From Planobispora rosea (GTDB lineage Bacteria > Actinomycetota > Actinomycetes > Streptosporangiales > Streptosporangiaceae), in the NCBI RefSeq assembly GCF_014648175.1, contig NZ_BMQP01000047.1, positions 1 to 64,000 on the forward strand: 64,000 bases of DNA, written 5' to 3'. This document shows, piece by piece, positions 1-7,197 of the stretch (positions are counted from its first letter, which is position 1; each line of letters opens with the position of its first letter). A program made the position numbers and the translations under genes. The notes below the pieces were generated by a model that was given only the letters and a program-made list of their open reading frames with translations, did not search any database and was not told the DNA's origin.

Positions 1-39
1 GCCGCGGTCACGCTGGCGGCGTTGTTGATGTGGTTATGA
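1..39 (+). CDS. C-terminal end of an upstream protein (partial)
   Basis: The first twelve codons read AAVTLAALLMWL and end at a TGA, so the window may open inside the last membrane segment of an upstream gene. The stretch is too short to assign a family, and the open frame could be chance in such GC-rich DNA. Confidence 0.2.
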   Translation, partial: AAVTLAALLMWL

Positions 40-60
40 CACTTTGACGACACGCCCTAG

Positions 61-438
61 CCGCCGTGGGCGCACATCTGCTGGATCCTGCCCGGTGAGC
101 CGATCACCGCAGCGCCGTCCGTCGTCGAACACCGCCTGCCGTATGGTGATCTGGCCGAGCTTGACGGCCAGCTCTACGAGCACCTTCCCCGCCGCCCGGG
201 CGCGCTGCCGCCCTTGGTGGCCTACGCCGACCAGGTGGTGCTGCTGCGCGGCTGGCGCCAGGCGGTAATGCCACAGGGCAGCTCGTGGTGGGCGCAGATC
301 ACCCGGCTGACCGTGAACGAGAGCGCCGCCAGCCGCCGCGCGGTCCTGACCGACCGGCAGGTGGCCGCGGCCGAGATCACCCCGCTGCCGGGCCAGGACT
401 ACGCGCACGTGCCGCGCGCTCACGACGCGCGCCAGTGA
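61..438 (+). pseudogene. hypothetical protein, start not found (possibly 5'-broken)
   Basis: This open frame of about 125 codons begins directly after an in-frame TAG and reads like real protein (for example HRLPYGDLAELDGQLYEHL and SSWWAQITRLTVNESAASRR). There is no ATG or GTG before position 214, well inside the apparent coding part. Either the gene begins at a non-standard codon, or its 5' end was lost by a frameshift or deletion near position 60; a TTG-started frame at 44 could be the displaced N-terminus. I do not recognise the family. It converges on the leftward gene ending at 463. Confidence 0.4.
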
Positions 439-462
439 CCGCAAGGCCACGGCAACTTGAGC

Positions 463-750
463 TCAGATCTTCAGCCGGTTGCGCCTCAGGACCAGCTCCA
501 TGGGCAACAGCGCGATCGTCCATATCGCCCCCGAGACGGTGGCGAGCATGCCGATCTGGCCGAGTAGGGCAAGGACGTCCGTCCACCCGCTCTTCCCATC
601 GGGCGCCGGTGCCCCGGCGAGCCGCGTCTCTACGAACATGTCGGCGAGATAAGCGTGCAGGAGGCTGCCGAGCGCCCACGTCAGCGCACCAAAGATAAAC
701 ACGGCGAGCGCCAGGTGCCACATGCGGATGGGAGGTGATGGCCTTGTCAT
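463..750 (-). CDS. small membrane protein, two transmembrane segments
   Basis: A 95-residue protein with two hydrophobic stretches: residues about 10-30 (HLALAVFIFGALTWALGSLL) and about 60-80 (LLGQIGMLATVSGAIWTIAL). A short, probably extracytoplasmic, Ala/Pro/Gly loop lies between them and a basic tail (LVLRRNRLKI) follows. I chose the ATG at 750 because a GGAG lies about 8 bases upstream; an ATG eleven codons further out has no such site. It is the last gene of the leftward operon that starts at 3322. Its function is unknown. Confidence 0.6.
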   Translation of the reverse strand: MTRPSPPIRMWHLALAVFIFGALTWALGSLLHAYLADMFVETRLAGAPAPDGKSGWTDVLALLGQIGMLATVSGAIWTIALLPMELVLRRNRLKI

Positions 751-779
751 CGCGGGTCTCCGTTCGAGGGGAATGCCGC

Positions 780-953
780 TCATGTGCTGCAGCGCGGATA
801 GGCGGTCATCATCCGTTCGAGGGCCGGCGGCGGGATCCGGTCGGGGGGGATCAGCAGATTCAGGGGAGCCGCACGCAGCACCTGCTGGTCGGCCTCGGGC
901 AGGTTGGGGTCGACGATGACCTCACCGAGCCGTTGGTCAGGAAGGGGGATCAC
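780..953 (-). CDS. small hypothetical protein (57 aa)
   Basis: The GTG at 953 is preceded by a good AAGGAG site, which makes it the likely start although the frame stays open to a TTG at 986. The protein has the segment DQRLGEVIVDPNLPEADQQV and a proline-rich second half (NLLIPPDRIPPPALERMM). It overlaps the end of the upstream gene by 17 bases, as expected for translational coupling. No family is recognised. Confidence 0.5.
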   Translation of the reverse strand: MIPLPDQRLGEVIVDPNLPEADQQVLRAAPLNLLIPPDRIPPPALERMMTAYPRCST

Positions 954-1248
954 CGGAGGTATCTCCTTCGCACGGGCAATGATCAAGGATGTCAGGTCCG
1001 ATGGCGGTCAGGAAGGGATACAGCACATCTTCGGTGGCCCGAAGGGCCTCTTCAATGGTTCGGCTGGTCACCTCATGCACCACGTGGGCAGTGCGGCGGG
1101 TCAGGGACAGCTGAGGGCAGGCCCGGTGCAACAGGAGCGAGGAGGAATTGGCGATGAGCCGATCGATGAGGCCTTGCTGATGGTGGGCAGCGATAGGCGC
1201 GCGGCGGGGTGGACACGGGCAGGCCATGGTCGCCACGAACCGTCTCAT
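937..1248 (-). CDS. hypothetical protein (103 aa), coupled to the LRV gene
   Basis: The start ATG at 1248 overlaps the stop codon of the upstream leucine-rich-variant gene in an ATGA, so translation is probably coupled; a second ATG at 1227 is an alternative. The protein is mostly helical in appearance, has several Cys residues (MACPCPP near the start, DHCPCEG near the end) and shows no motif I can name. Confidence 0.5.
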   Translation of the reverse strand: MRRFVATMACPCPPRRAPIAAHHQQGLIDRLIANSSSLLLHRACPQLSLTRRTAHVVHEVTSRTIEEALRATEDVLYPFLTAIGPDILDHCPCEGDTSGDPPS

Positions 1249-2207
1249 CCGCTCACCGGCCCCTTCAACCAGGCGGCGGCCCGCTGGCGCACGTAGATGG
1301 AGCGATCGCGCGCGGCCAGGTGGTGGCGCAGATCGGCCGGGCAGGCAGGATGATCGGCGACGGCTTGGCGGACCGCGGTGCGGCAGCGCGGCCGGGCCAG
1401 GTGCCGCAGCACCCCCACCGGGCAGAACAAGCTGGCGGCCAGCGCCCGCTGCACCTGCTCCACATCATCGGCCAGGAGCGCGGCCACATCCGGAGTCAGC
1501 GCGGGGCCGGCGGCCGCGGCCGCCCGCACCTCCACCTGCGCATCGGCGGCCAGCAGGACCAGCTGCGCCTCCGGCAGATGGGGGTTGGCGGCCAGGGCGA
1601 TCCGCACCCACCGATCCATATCAGCGGCCAGCACCGGGAACGCCAGCACAGGCAGGCGCGGATGGCCCGCGGCCGCGGCCCGCACCATGGCGTCGTCGTC
1701 GACGGCCAGGCGCGCCAGCGCCTCCTCGCGCACCCGCAGGTGGCCGGCGGCCACCGCGCGCGCATACGGGTCGGCGTCGCCGGTGGCCCGATCCACCAGA
1801 TGCTGCGGCACCCGCGGGTGGCGCAGCACGCCCGCCCGCACGAAACCGGACCCGGTCAGGCTCAAAAATTCCAGGTCGGCTACCTGCAGGGCGGGATGAC
1901 AGGTCGCCCTCTCCACGGTGACGTCATCGGCCTCGCGCGTCAGGGCCCGGATCGCTGCGGCCGGAGTGGCGGGGTTGCCGGCGACCGCGCGCCGGACGCT
2001 GGCGTAGGTGCTGGCGGCCAGGGTGCGCAGCGTCGCCGGGTCGCGGCTGGTGCGGGCCAGTTCGGTTTCGGCGAACTCGCGCGGGTCGATGGCGATGTCC
2101 AGCGCCTCCATCAGCTGGGCGGTACGGCCGGCGGAGGCGCCCAGGGTGAGGAAGGCCAGCTCGGCTAGGGTGTAGGCGGCCGAGGGCCGATGGTCGGGTG
2201 CGTCCAT
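1245..2207 (-). CDS. leucine-rich repeat variant (LRV/HEAT-like) protein
   Basis: A 320-residue protein made almost entirely of about 24-residue helical repeats of the type VRRAVAGNPATPAAAIRALT, VRAAAAGHPRLPVLAFPVLA and VRIALAANPHLPEAQLVLLA. Each has a V-R-x-A-x-A core, an Asn or His-Pro turn and a Leu-Pro second helix. This is the LRV type of alpha-solenoid, normally a protein-binding scaffold. The start at 2207 follows AGAAGGAG, which lies inside the last codons of the upstream coiled-coil gene, so the two are coupled. A solenoid next to a coiled-coil DNA-binding candidate suggests a structural or partition-related pair, which is inference. Confidence 0.7.
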   Translation of the reverse strand: MDAPDHRPSAAYTLAELAFLTLGASAGRTAQLMEALDIAIDPREFAETELARTSRDPATLRTLAASTYASVRRAVAGNPATPAAAIRALTREADDVTVERATCHPALQVADLEFLSLTGSGFVRAGVLRHPRVPQHLVDRATGDADPYARAVAAGHLRVREEALARLAVDDDAMVRAAAAGHPRLPVLAFPVLAADMDRWVRIALAANPHLPEAQLVLLAADAQVEVRAAAAAGPALTPDVAALLADDVEQVQRALAASLFCPVGVLRHLARPRCRTAVRQAVADHPACPADLRHHLAARDRSIYVRQRAAAWLKGPVSG

Positions 2208-2212
2208 GCGGG

Positions 2213-3322
2213 TCACTCCTTCTGTTCGGTGGTCGCGGTGTCGTAGGCGCCAGCCTGCTGCAGGCGGTCGCGCTGGGCGCGCAGGTCGGCGAGCTGTTCG
2301 CGGGCGGCGTCGTGTGCGGCGCGTTCGGCGGCCAGCGCGCTCTGCTGCTCAGCGCCCTGCTTTCGGGCCTGCTCCAGGTCGGTACGCAGCTGTTCGATTC
2401 GTGCCTCAGCGGTGTCGCGTCGTTGCTCGGCCGCCTGGCGCGCCTCGGCCAGCTCGATGCGCAGCTGCCGGGCCTCGTCCTGGGCCTGCTCGGCCCGGCC
2501 GGTGGCCGCGCGCTGCTGCTCGGCCAGCCGGACAAGCTCGGTCCGGGCCGCAGCGAGCTGGCCGTCGTGCTCGGCCAGGGCGCGCTCGAGCTCGGTGATG
2601 CGCTGGGCCTGCTGTGCGGCGTGCGCCTCGGCCCGGGCCCGGGCACTCTCACCGGCTTGGCGCAGCGCCGCGGTCTCGGCGCGCGCGGCGGCCAGCGCCT
2701 CGTCGGTGCGTTGCAGGCGCTCGGCCAGCTCCTCGCGAGCGGCGATGGCCGCATCGGCAGCACTCTCGGCACGGGCGCGCGCGCCTTTCTCATCGGCCAG
2801 CGCTTTGAGGGCCTGGCGCTCGGCGTCCTGGGCGGCCTCGGCGTCGGCGTCGGCCTGCTCGCGGGCCTGGCGCTGCTCACGGGCCGCCTGCAGGGCCTGG
2901 CGGCGCTCGCGCTCGGCCGTACTCGCGCGCTGCTCGGCGGCCGCGGCGGCGGCGCGGGCCTCTTCGGCGGCCTCATTGGCAGCGGCCAGCTGGCCGACGG
3001 CGCCGCTGGTGAGCTCGTCCAGCTGCGCGCTGAGCGCGTGCAGGGCGGCCTGCCAGGGCCGGCCCGCCTGCAGCAGGGTCTCGGCCAGGTCCTGGGCGCG
3101 GGCCACCGCCTCGCCCAGCGCCGGGGCGTTGCGGGCGGTGCGCAGGCGGTGGGCCGCGATGCGGCAGGAGGCCGAGCAGTATTTGGCCGGGCGGCCGCCG
3201 AGGCGGCGGCCCTCGGCGTCCAGCGCTGGGAGTGGCAGCGGGTTGGTGCACTCGGGCCCCTCACAGTGGGGCGGCGCGGCCGGTGCGGCTTCCGGAGCGG
3301 CGGGCATCGGGCGGTCATCCAC
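2213..3322 (-). CDS. zinc-finger plus long coiled-coil protein (KfrA-like in layout)
   Basis: A 369-residue protein. Residues about 20-60 hold a Cys pattern (CEGPEC, then GRPAKYCSASCRIAAHRLR) that looks like a small zinc-binding, nucleic-acid-contacting module. Residues about 70-350 form an Ala/Glu/Arg/Gln heptad-rich coiled coil. A DNA-binding head followed by a long coiled coil is the layout of plasmid KfrA-type nucleoid/stability proteins, but no sequence match to KfrA itself is claimed. The GTG at 3322 has a TAGGGT box 6 bases upstream and no Shine-Dalgarno site, so the mRNA is probably leaderless. It heads the five-gene leftward operon to 463. Confidence 0.65.
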   Translation of the reverse strand: MDDRPMPAAPEAAPAAPPHCEGPECTNPLPLPALDAEGRRLGGRPAKYCSASCRIAAHRLRTARNAPALGEAVARAQDLAETLLQAGRPWQAALHALSAQLDELTSGAVGQLAAANEAAEEARAAAAAAEQRASTAERERRQALQAAREQRQAREQADADAEAAQDAERQALKALADEKGARARAESAADAAIAAREELAERLQRTDEALAAARAETAALRQAGESARARAEAHAAQQAQRITELERALAEHDGQLAAARTELVRLAEQQRAATGRAEQAQDEARQLRIELAEARQAAEQRRDTAEARIEQLRTDLEQARKQGAEQQSALAAERAAHDAAREQLADLRAQRDRLQQAGAYDTATTEQKE

Positions 3323-3328
3323 TCCACC

Positions 3329-3388
3329 ACCCTAACAGCTTGCGTTCCGTTACATAAGAAAAGTGGTTTCCTTCGATACGAAACGGAA
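3329..3388. promoter_or_regulatory. divergent control region: leaderless -10 box and 7-bp inverted repeat
   Basis: On the minus strand TAGGGT (3334-3329) stands 6 bases before the GTG of the coiled-coil gene. Just beyond it TTCCGTT (3345-3351) and AACGGAA (3382-3388) form an inverted repeat in a locally AT-rich stretch between the divergent genes at 3322 and 3483. The repeat is a candidate binding site for one of the two products. Confidence 0.4.
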
Positions 3389-3482
3389 TCCGACGATTTA
3401 TTGCCGGGAGCGACTAACCCCGGATAGTCTCCCCTTATCAGGGGTCAAGCGAATCGGACAAAACGGGATAAAAGGAGGAAGT

Positions 3483-3722
3483 ATGGAAAACCGATCAGTG
3501 TATGCCGTCGATCTCGCGGAGGTGACAAAAGACCTCACCCGGGAGGAGATCGATACATGTGCCGAACTGATTGACAAACTACGTGTGATCCGCCCACACC
3601 TGAGCGATGACGACATTTCCGGCGTGCTGATCTCGGCGGCGCACTACATCGCCCTGCTGGAGGGCCACGAGCCCGGGGTGAAGCTGCTCATGGGACTGGT
3701 GTGCGCCATGCGCGGCGCCTGA
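3483..3722 (+). CDS. small hypothetical protein (79 aa), possible regulator
   Basis: A strong AAAGGAGG stands about 5 bases before this ATG, which fixes the start although the frame is open further upstream. The acidic, helical protein includes DLTREEIDTCAELIDKLRVI and HLSDDDISGVLISAAHYIAL. It is divergent from the coiled-coil gene and lies just upstream of the recombinase, a position often held by small excision or control proteins; that role is inference, and no HTH is obvious. Confidence 0.6.
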   Translation: MENRSVYAVDLAEVTKDLTREEIDTCAELIDKLRVIRPHLSDDDISGVLISAAHYIALLEGHEPGVKLLMGLVCAMRGA

Positions 3723-3770
3723 GGCGCGCAGGGCGCCACGATCCCCACCTCGCCGCCACAGGAGCAGACC

Positions 3771-4796
3771 ATGAGCACCGAACAACCCGACACCTCCTTC
3801 GCCATCCGGCCGGCTGCGGCCTCCCCGGCGGTGCGCGCCGCGGCGGCCCGGGCGTTCCTGGCTGAGGAACTGGAGCCCAACACCAAGCGCGCCTACCTCA
3901 GTGACGTCAACGCCTGGGTGCGCTACTGCACCGAGAAGAACCTGCCCGAGTGGCCGATCGACGCCGACACCATCGTCAACTACATCGAGCACCTGGTGGT
4001 CACCGGCAAGGCGCTCAAGACCATCCAGCGGCGCATCGGCGGGTTGCGCTCGGCGCTGAAGGCGGCCGGCCGCCCGCTGGAGACGCACGTGGCCGAGGCG
4101 GCCAGCCGGGCGCTGGTCGTCGCCCGCAAGAAGATCATGAAGGAGGGCACCCGGGAACCCGACGCCGAGAGCCCGCAGGAACCCGCCGGCGGCAGCCGGC
4201 GCGGCCGGGGCAAAGCGCCCGCCTTCACCGTGGCGGAGATGCGGCGCATCTGCGAGGCCTGCCCGCCCCGCCTGCTCGGCGTGCGCGACCGCGCCATGTT
4301 CCTGCTGGGCTTTGCCATCGGCGCCCGGCGCAGCGAGCTGTCGGCGCTCGACATCGGCGACGTCACCGAGGTCGAGCGCGGCCTGGAGATCCACGTGCGC
4401 TGGAGCAAGACCGGCACCGAGCGCTTTCCCAAGGTGCCCTACGGCCAGCACCTGTCCACCTGCCCGGTGCGGGCCTGGCGGGCCTGGCTGGCCGCCTCCG
4501 GCTTGGTCGATGGGGCGGCGTTTCGGCACATCGACCGCTACGGCCGCCTGCGCAACCGGCTGAGTCCTGAAGGCGTGGGCGATGCGCTCACCGCGGCCGC
4601 GGCCCGCGCCGGGCTGGGGCACCGCACCGCCCACGGGCTGCGCTCGGGCATGGCCACCGAGGGCCGCCGCGCCAAGCATGACGCCATCGCCATCGCCCGC
4701 CAGGGCGGCTGGGCCCCCTATTCGCGGGAGATGCTCGGCTACATGCAGGTCATCGACGAATGGGAGGACAACCCGCTGTACGGCATCGGGCTGTAG
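3771..4796 (+). CDS. tyrosine recombinase (phage/plasmid integrase family)
   Basis: A 341-residue protein with the two-domain plan of tyrosine recombinases. Residues about 25-125 form a SAM-like core-binding domain (EPNTKRAYLSDVNAWVRYC) and residues about 150-341 the catalytic domain. Visible active-site residues are Arg186 in GARRSELSALD, Lys213 in WSKTG, the HGLR box (His288, Arg291), Trp314 in GGW and the nucleophile candidate Tyr324 in EMLGYMQ. It would catalyse site-specific recombination through a 3'-phosphotyrosine, for integration/excision or multimer resolution. There is no tRNA gene or obvious attachment-site duplication next to it. The length is typical. Confidence 0.9.
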   Translation: MSTEQPDTSFAIRPAAASPAVRAAAARAFLAEELEPNTKRAYLSDVNAWVRYCTEKNLPEWPIDADTIVNYIEHLVVTGKALKTIQRRIGGLRSALKAAGRPLETHVAEAASRALVVARKKIMKEGTREPDAESPQEPAGGSRRGRGKAPAFTVAEMRRICEACPPRLLGVRDRAMFLLGFAIGARRSELSALDIGDVTEVERGLEIHVRWSKTGTERFPKVPYGQHLSTCPVRAWRAWLAASGLVDGAAFRHIDRYGRLRNRLSPEGVGDALTAAAARAGLGHRTAHGLRSGMATEGRRAKHDAIAIARQGGWAPYSREMLGYMQVIDEWEDNPLYGIGL

Positions 4797-4899
4797 GCAG
4801 TCAACCAGGCGAAGTTGCGTTTGATGCAACAACCGCGCCCTCCGAATACGTGCACTTCACCAGCCCTGAATGTGAATGACACGCAGAACGGAGCCTGCG

Positions 4900-5394
4900 A
4901 TGAGCACCGTCCCCGCTCACATCCCTGCAGCATCCGGCCCAGGTGCGCACGGCGGCTGCGTGATGTGCAAGCGCACCGACATCGGCCTGACCACCGACGG
5001 CAGGCTGCGCCGCCACCGCTCCGACATCTGCGTCGGCGGCCGCCACCTGCCCCGCTGCGCCGGCACGGGCCTACCGCCCCGTCCGCTGATCGAGCAGATC
5101 CCGCCCGATCGCGCCGGCACCCGATCAGCGGGGCTCAGCCGCGACGCGGTGCGCCAGCTCATCCGCGCCACCCGCAGCAGGCCGCTCATCGCCCAGGTGG
5201 GAGAGGCCTTCGCCGCCGCTGAAGGCGGCCATCGGCTGCTCATCGTCTTGACCGAGCGCTACCCCAAGGACGCTCCGCTCGCCTGCGGCCCGGCCGCCGC
5301 GCTGCTGGCGGCGCTGGCCGAACGCGGCTGGAACGTGACTCACACCGCCGACCGCTTCGCCTCGCACCTGACGGTGGATGCACCCAGCCCCTGA
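4900..5394 (+). CDS. hypothetical protein with N-terminal Cys/His zinc-binding-like segment
   Basis: The ATG at 4900 (MSTVPAHIP) has a GGAG about 7 bases upstream; an earlier ATG at 4876 lacks one. The 164-residue protein begins with a Cys/His-rich stretch (GCVMCKRTDIGL, RRHRSDICVGGRHLPRC) that could bind zinc. An alpha/beta segment follows (HRLLIVLTERYPKDAPLACG). Similar short Zn-finger proteins are common on actinomycete plasmids and phages. Function unknown. The same-strand gene at 5440 follows closely. Confidence 0.55.
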   Translation: MSTVPAHIPAASGPGAHGGCVMCKRTDIGLTTDGRLRRHRSDICVGGRHLPRCAGTGLPPRPLIEQIPPDRAGTRSAGLSRDAVRQLIRATRSRPLIAQVGEAFAAAEGGHRLLIVLTERYPKDAPLACGPAAALLAALAERGWNVTHTADRFASHLTVDAPSP

Positions 5395-5439
5395 AACAGG
5401 GCCCGCCGCCTGCGGGCGCGCCGAGCAAAGGAGCCTGCC

Positions 5440-5754
5440 CTGCCTACCACCCGCCCGCCGCGCATCACCCGCACCCATGCCTGCGCCCTGCTGGCCCGCG
5501 GCGAGAGCGCCGCAGCCGCCCGGCACAGCGTGCTGGTCATCGACACCGATGGCACGGTGCGCCGTGCTGACCCCAACACCGTCTTTGACGGCCAGATCGC
5601 CCGCGTCGTGCTGACCCGCACCGAGCTGCTGGAGGCGGGCGTGCGCGTGCGTCCCGGCTCTGGCGGCCGGCTGCGCCCCGGCACCGGAGCGCTGCTGGAT
5701 GACCTGCTGGCGGTCCTCAACGCCGGCTTGGCCGCCGCCGGGAGCGCGGCGTGA
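5440..5754 (+). CDS. hypothetical protein (104 aa) with a probable CTG start
   Basis: The frame is open from 5395 and protein-like from codon one (TRPPRITRTHACALLARGES, then VLVIDTDGTVRRADPNTVFD). It has no ATG, GTG or TTG until the internal GTG at 5530, which would cut the domain. A full AAAGGAG at 5427-5433 sits 6 bases before a CTG at 5440, so I place the start there. The central segment resembles a small beta-rich fold and no family is recognised. The stop overlaps a GTG (5751) in a GTGA. Confidence 0.5.
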   Translation: MPTTRPPRITRTHACALLARGESAAAARHSVLVIDTDGTVRRADPNTVFDGQIARVVLTRTELLEAGVRVRPGSGGRLRPGTGALLDDLLAVLNAGLAAAGSAA

Positions 5755-5912
5755 GCGATCTGCCCATCCCTGATGCACCGGCGCCCGCCCCCGCGCCCGC
5801 GCCCGGCAGGTTCGCCACGATGACGGGCGCACACCGTCGGGCAGTTCCACAGTTGAAGACGGATCACCTACCGAGGAATGATCGAGATGAACATGTCCCT
5901 GGATGTCCCTGA
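5751..5912 (+). CDS. short coupled ORF (53 aa), doubtful
   Basis: This frame starts at a GTG overlapping the preceding stop codon (GTGA) and begins VSDLPIPDAPAPAPAPAPG. It then runs into sequence that overlaps the next gene in another frame. It may be the N-terminal remnant of a longer protein cut off where the ATPase gene begins. Only the overlap supports it. Confidence 0.25.
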   Translation: MSDLPIPDAPAPAPAPAPGRFATMTGAHRRAVPQLKTDHLPRNDRDEHVPGCP

Positions 5913-6933
5913 CCTCACCGGCAATCTGCCGCCCGAGAACGGCATATTTGTGGGCCGAGCAGTGGAGCTGATGCTGCTGGAGCAGTCTTCACCGATCGGC
6001 TCCACAGTCATCCATGGCGTGCTGGGAGCAGGCAAAAGCGCCCTGGCACTGCGCCACGCCCATGAACACCGGTCCGACTACACTCTCGCTTGGTGGATGC
6101 GAGCATCCACCGCTGAGCAGGTAGAGGGGGGCCTGGCCGAGCTGGCCGCATACCTCAATCCCTGGACCAGTGAACTGGGCTCCAGGCGGGCAGCGAACGT
6201 GGCACTGGCCTGGCTGCAGGCCAACCCCGGCTGCTTGCTCGTGCTCGATGCTGTGGACCGGCCTCAGCATGTCGCAGCCCTGGTGGCCCAGCTTCACGAC
6301 TGCGGACGCCTGATCATCACCACCCGGCGAGATGTATATGGCTGGCGCAAATGGGCGGGAACACAGGTCATCAAGCTCGACGGCCTCGAACCGGAGGACG
6401 CCGTCGCTTTACTGTCCGGCGGTGAAAGCCCGACGGGTAGCGTCCGGACCGCAGCCGCCGAGGTCGCCGCGGAACTGGGGCACATACCGTGGGCCTTACA
6501 CCAAGTCCTTGCCCATCGGGCGAGTACCGGTCTGCCGCTGTCGGACTATCTGACCCAGCTACGTTCCAGCCCCGTCCCCCTGCTGCAGTACCGCACCGCC
6601 GACGGCACCAGCCTTGCCCATGTCTGGGATAGCACGCTGGCCACCATCGTCGAGCACTCGCCTGAGGCGATCACCGTGCTCATGGCTCTGGTGAGGGACC
6701 CTCGGGCGCTTGTGCCACGGTCGGCACTGAACGAGCTCGGCCTCTCCCTTCCCGATGTCCTCGACGGTGTCCGCATGCTGCGCTCCCACAGCCTGCTGCT
6801 CGTTCTGACGGAGCAGGTCATCCAACTGCACCCGCTGGTCCGCACGATCCTGCGGGCCCGTCATTCCCTTTCACCAAGGACGGAATCCTGTGAGCGGGCC
6901 GATACGACGGCCCGCTCGGAAGACACGCAATGA
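5887..6933 (+). CDS. NB-ARC-type STAND ATPase, short form
   Basis: A 348-residue protein with the NB-ARC order of motifs: FVGRAVEL near residue 21, Walker A GVLGAGKS at 44-51, Walker B CLLVLDAVD near 120, the sensor-like IITTRRD near 141 and a GLPL-like box (LGHIPWALHQVLAH). A winged-helix-like segment and LHPLVRTILRARH follow. NB-ARC proteins are signal-transducing switches, often with TPR or WD repeats as sensor; here the protein ends soon after the ATPase, so sensor and effector domains are missing or encoded elsewhere. A GAGGA lies 9 bases before the ATG at 5887; ATGs at 5878 and 5893 are alternatives. The nuclease-like gene at 7198 is the next gene. Confidence 0.75.
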   Translation: MNMSLDVPDLTGNLPPENGIFVGRAVELMLLEQSSPIGSTVIHGVLGAGKSALALRHAHEHRSDYTLAWWMRASTAEQVEGGLAELAAYLNPWTSELGSRRAANVALAWLQANPGCLLVLDAVDRPQHVAALVAQLHDCGRLIITTRRDVYGWRKWAGTQVIKLDGLEPEDAVALLSGGESPTGSVRTAAAEVAAELGHIPWALHQVLAHRASTGLPLSDYLTQLRSSPVPLLQYRTADGTSLAHVWDSTLATIVEHSPEAITVLMALVRDPRALVPRSALNELGLSLPDVLDGVRMLRSHSLLLVLTEQVIQLHPLVRTILRARHSLSPRTESCERADTTARSEDTQ

Positions 6934-7185
6934 ACAAGATCAACAATGCCGCCGCGCCCACCGGCGATCACAGCGCCGCATGATCGAGACTGAGCCCTGG
7001 AGCGTGCACAAGCCAGCCCGCTGGCGTTACTGCCTCCCGGTTCTGCACACGCCTCGGCCGACACCCGTCCGACGCCTGATATCTGAGCGCGGCGCCTTCC
7101 GTCCCTTGTGCATCCGCGGTTCGATCCTGGCCCTCTTGCCTGGATAAGTAGATTGATTCCGTAATCTTCTATGGGCGGAGAGTGA
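6934..7185. other. non-coding gap
   Basis: About 250 bases separate the ATPase and the nuclease-like gene. The open frames here are arginine-rich and look like chance. The stretch holds an isolated T-loop-like GGTTCGATCC (7118-7127) without the rest of a tRNA, and becomes AT-rich towards the nuclease promoter. Confidence 0.4.
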
Positions 7186-7197
7186 TACTTATTACCG
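7186..7197 (+). promoter_or_regulatory. probable -10 box for leaderless transcript of the nuclease-like gene
   Basis: TACTTA (7186-7191) lies 6 bases before the GTG at 7198, with no Shine-Dalgarno site in between. The spacing matches the other leaderless candidates in the window. Confidence 0.4.

Noticed and set aside
2412..3335. Ser/Ala/Arg-rich frame over the coiled-coil gene
   Set aside because: Shadow of the heptad-repeat codons on the other strand.
4797..4899. GTTGC...GCAAC pair after the recombinase as an attachment site
   Set aside because: Five-base arms are too short and no second copy was found in the window; it may be a weak hairpin.
7118..7127. T-loop-like GGTTCGATCC suggesting a tRNA or an attachment-site remnant
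   Set aside because: The flanking bases do not form the T stem, and no acceptor, D or anticodon arms are found.
6890..7147. Open frame of 85 codons after the NB-ARC gene
   Set aside because: Arg-rich composition, GTG inside the upstream gene, no ribosome-binding site; typical chance frame in GC-rich DNA.
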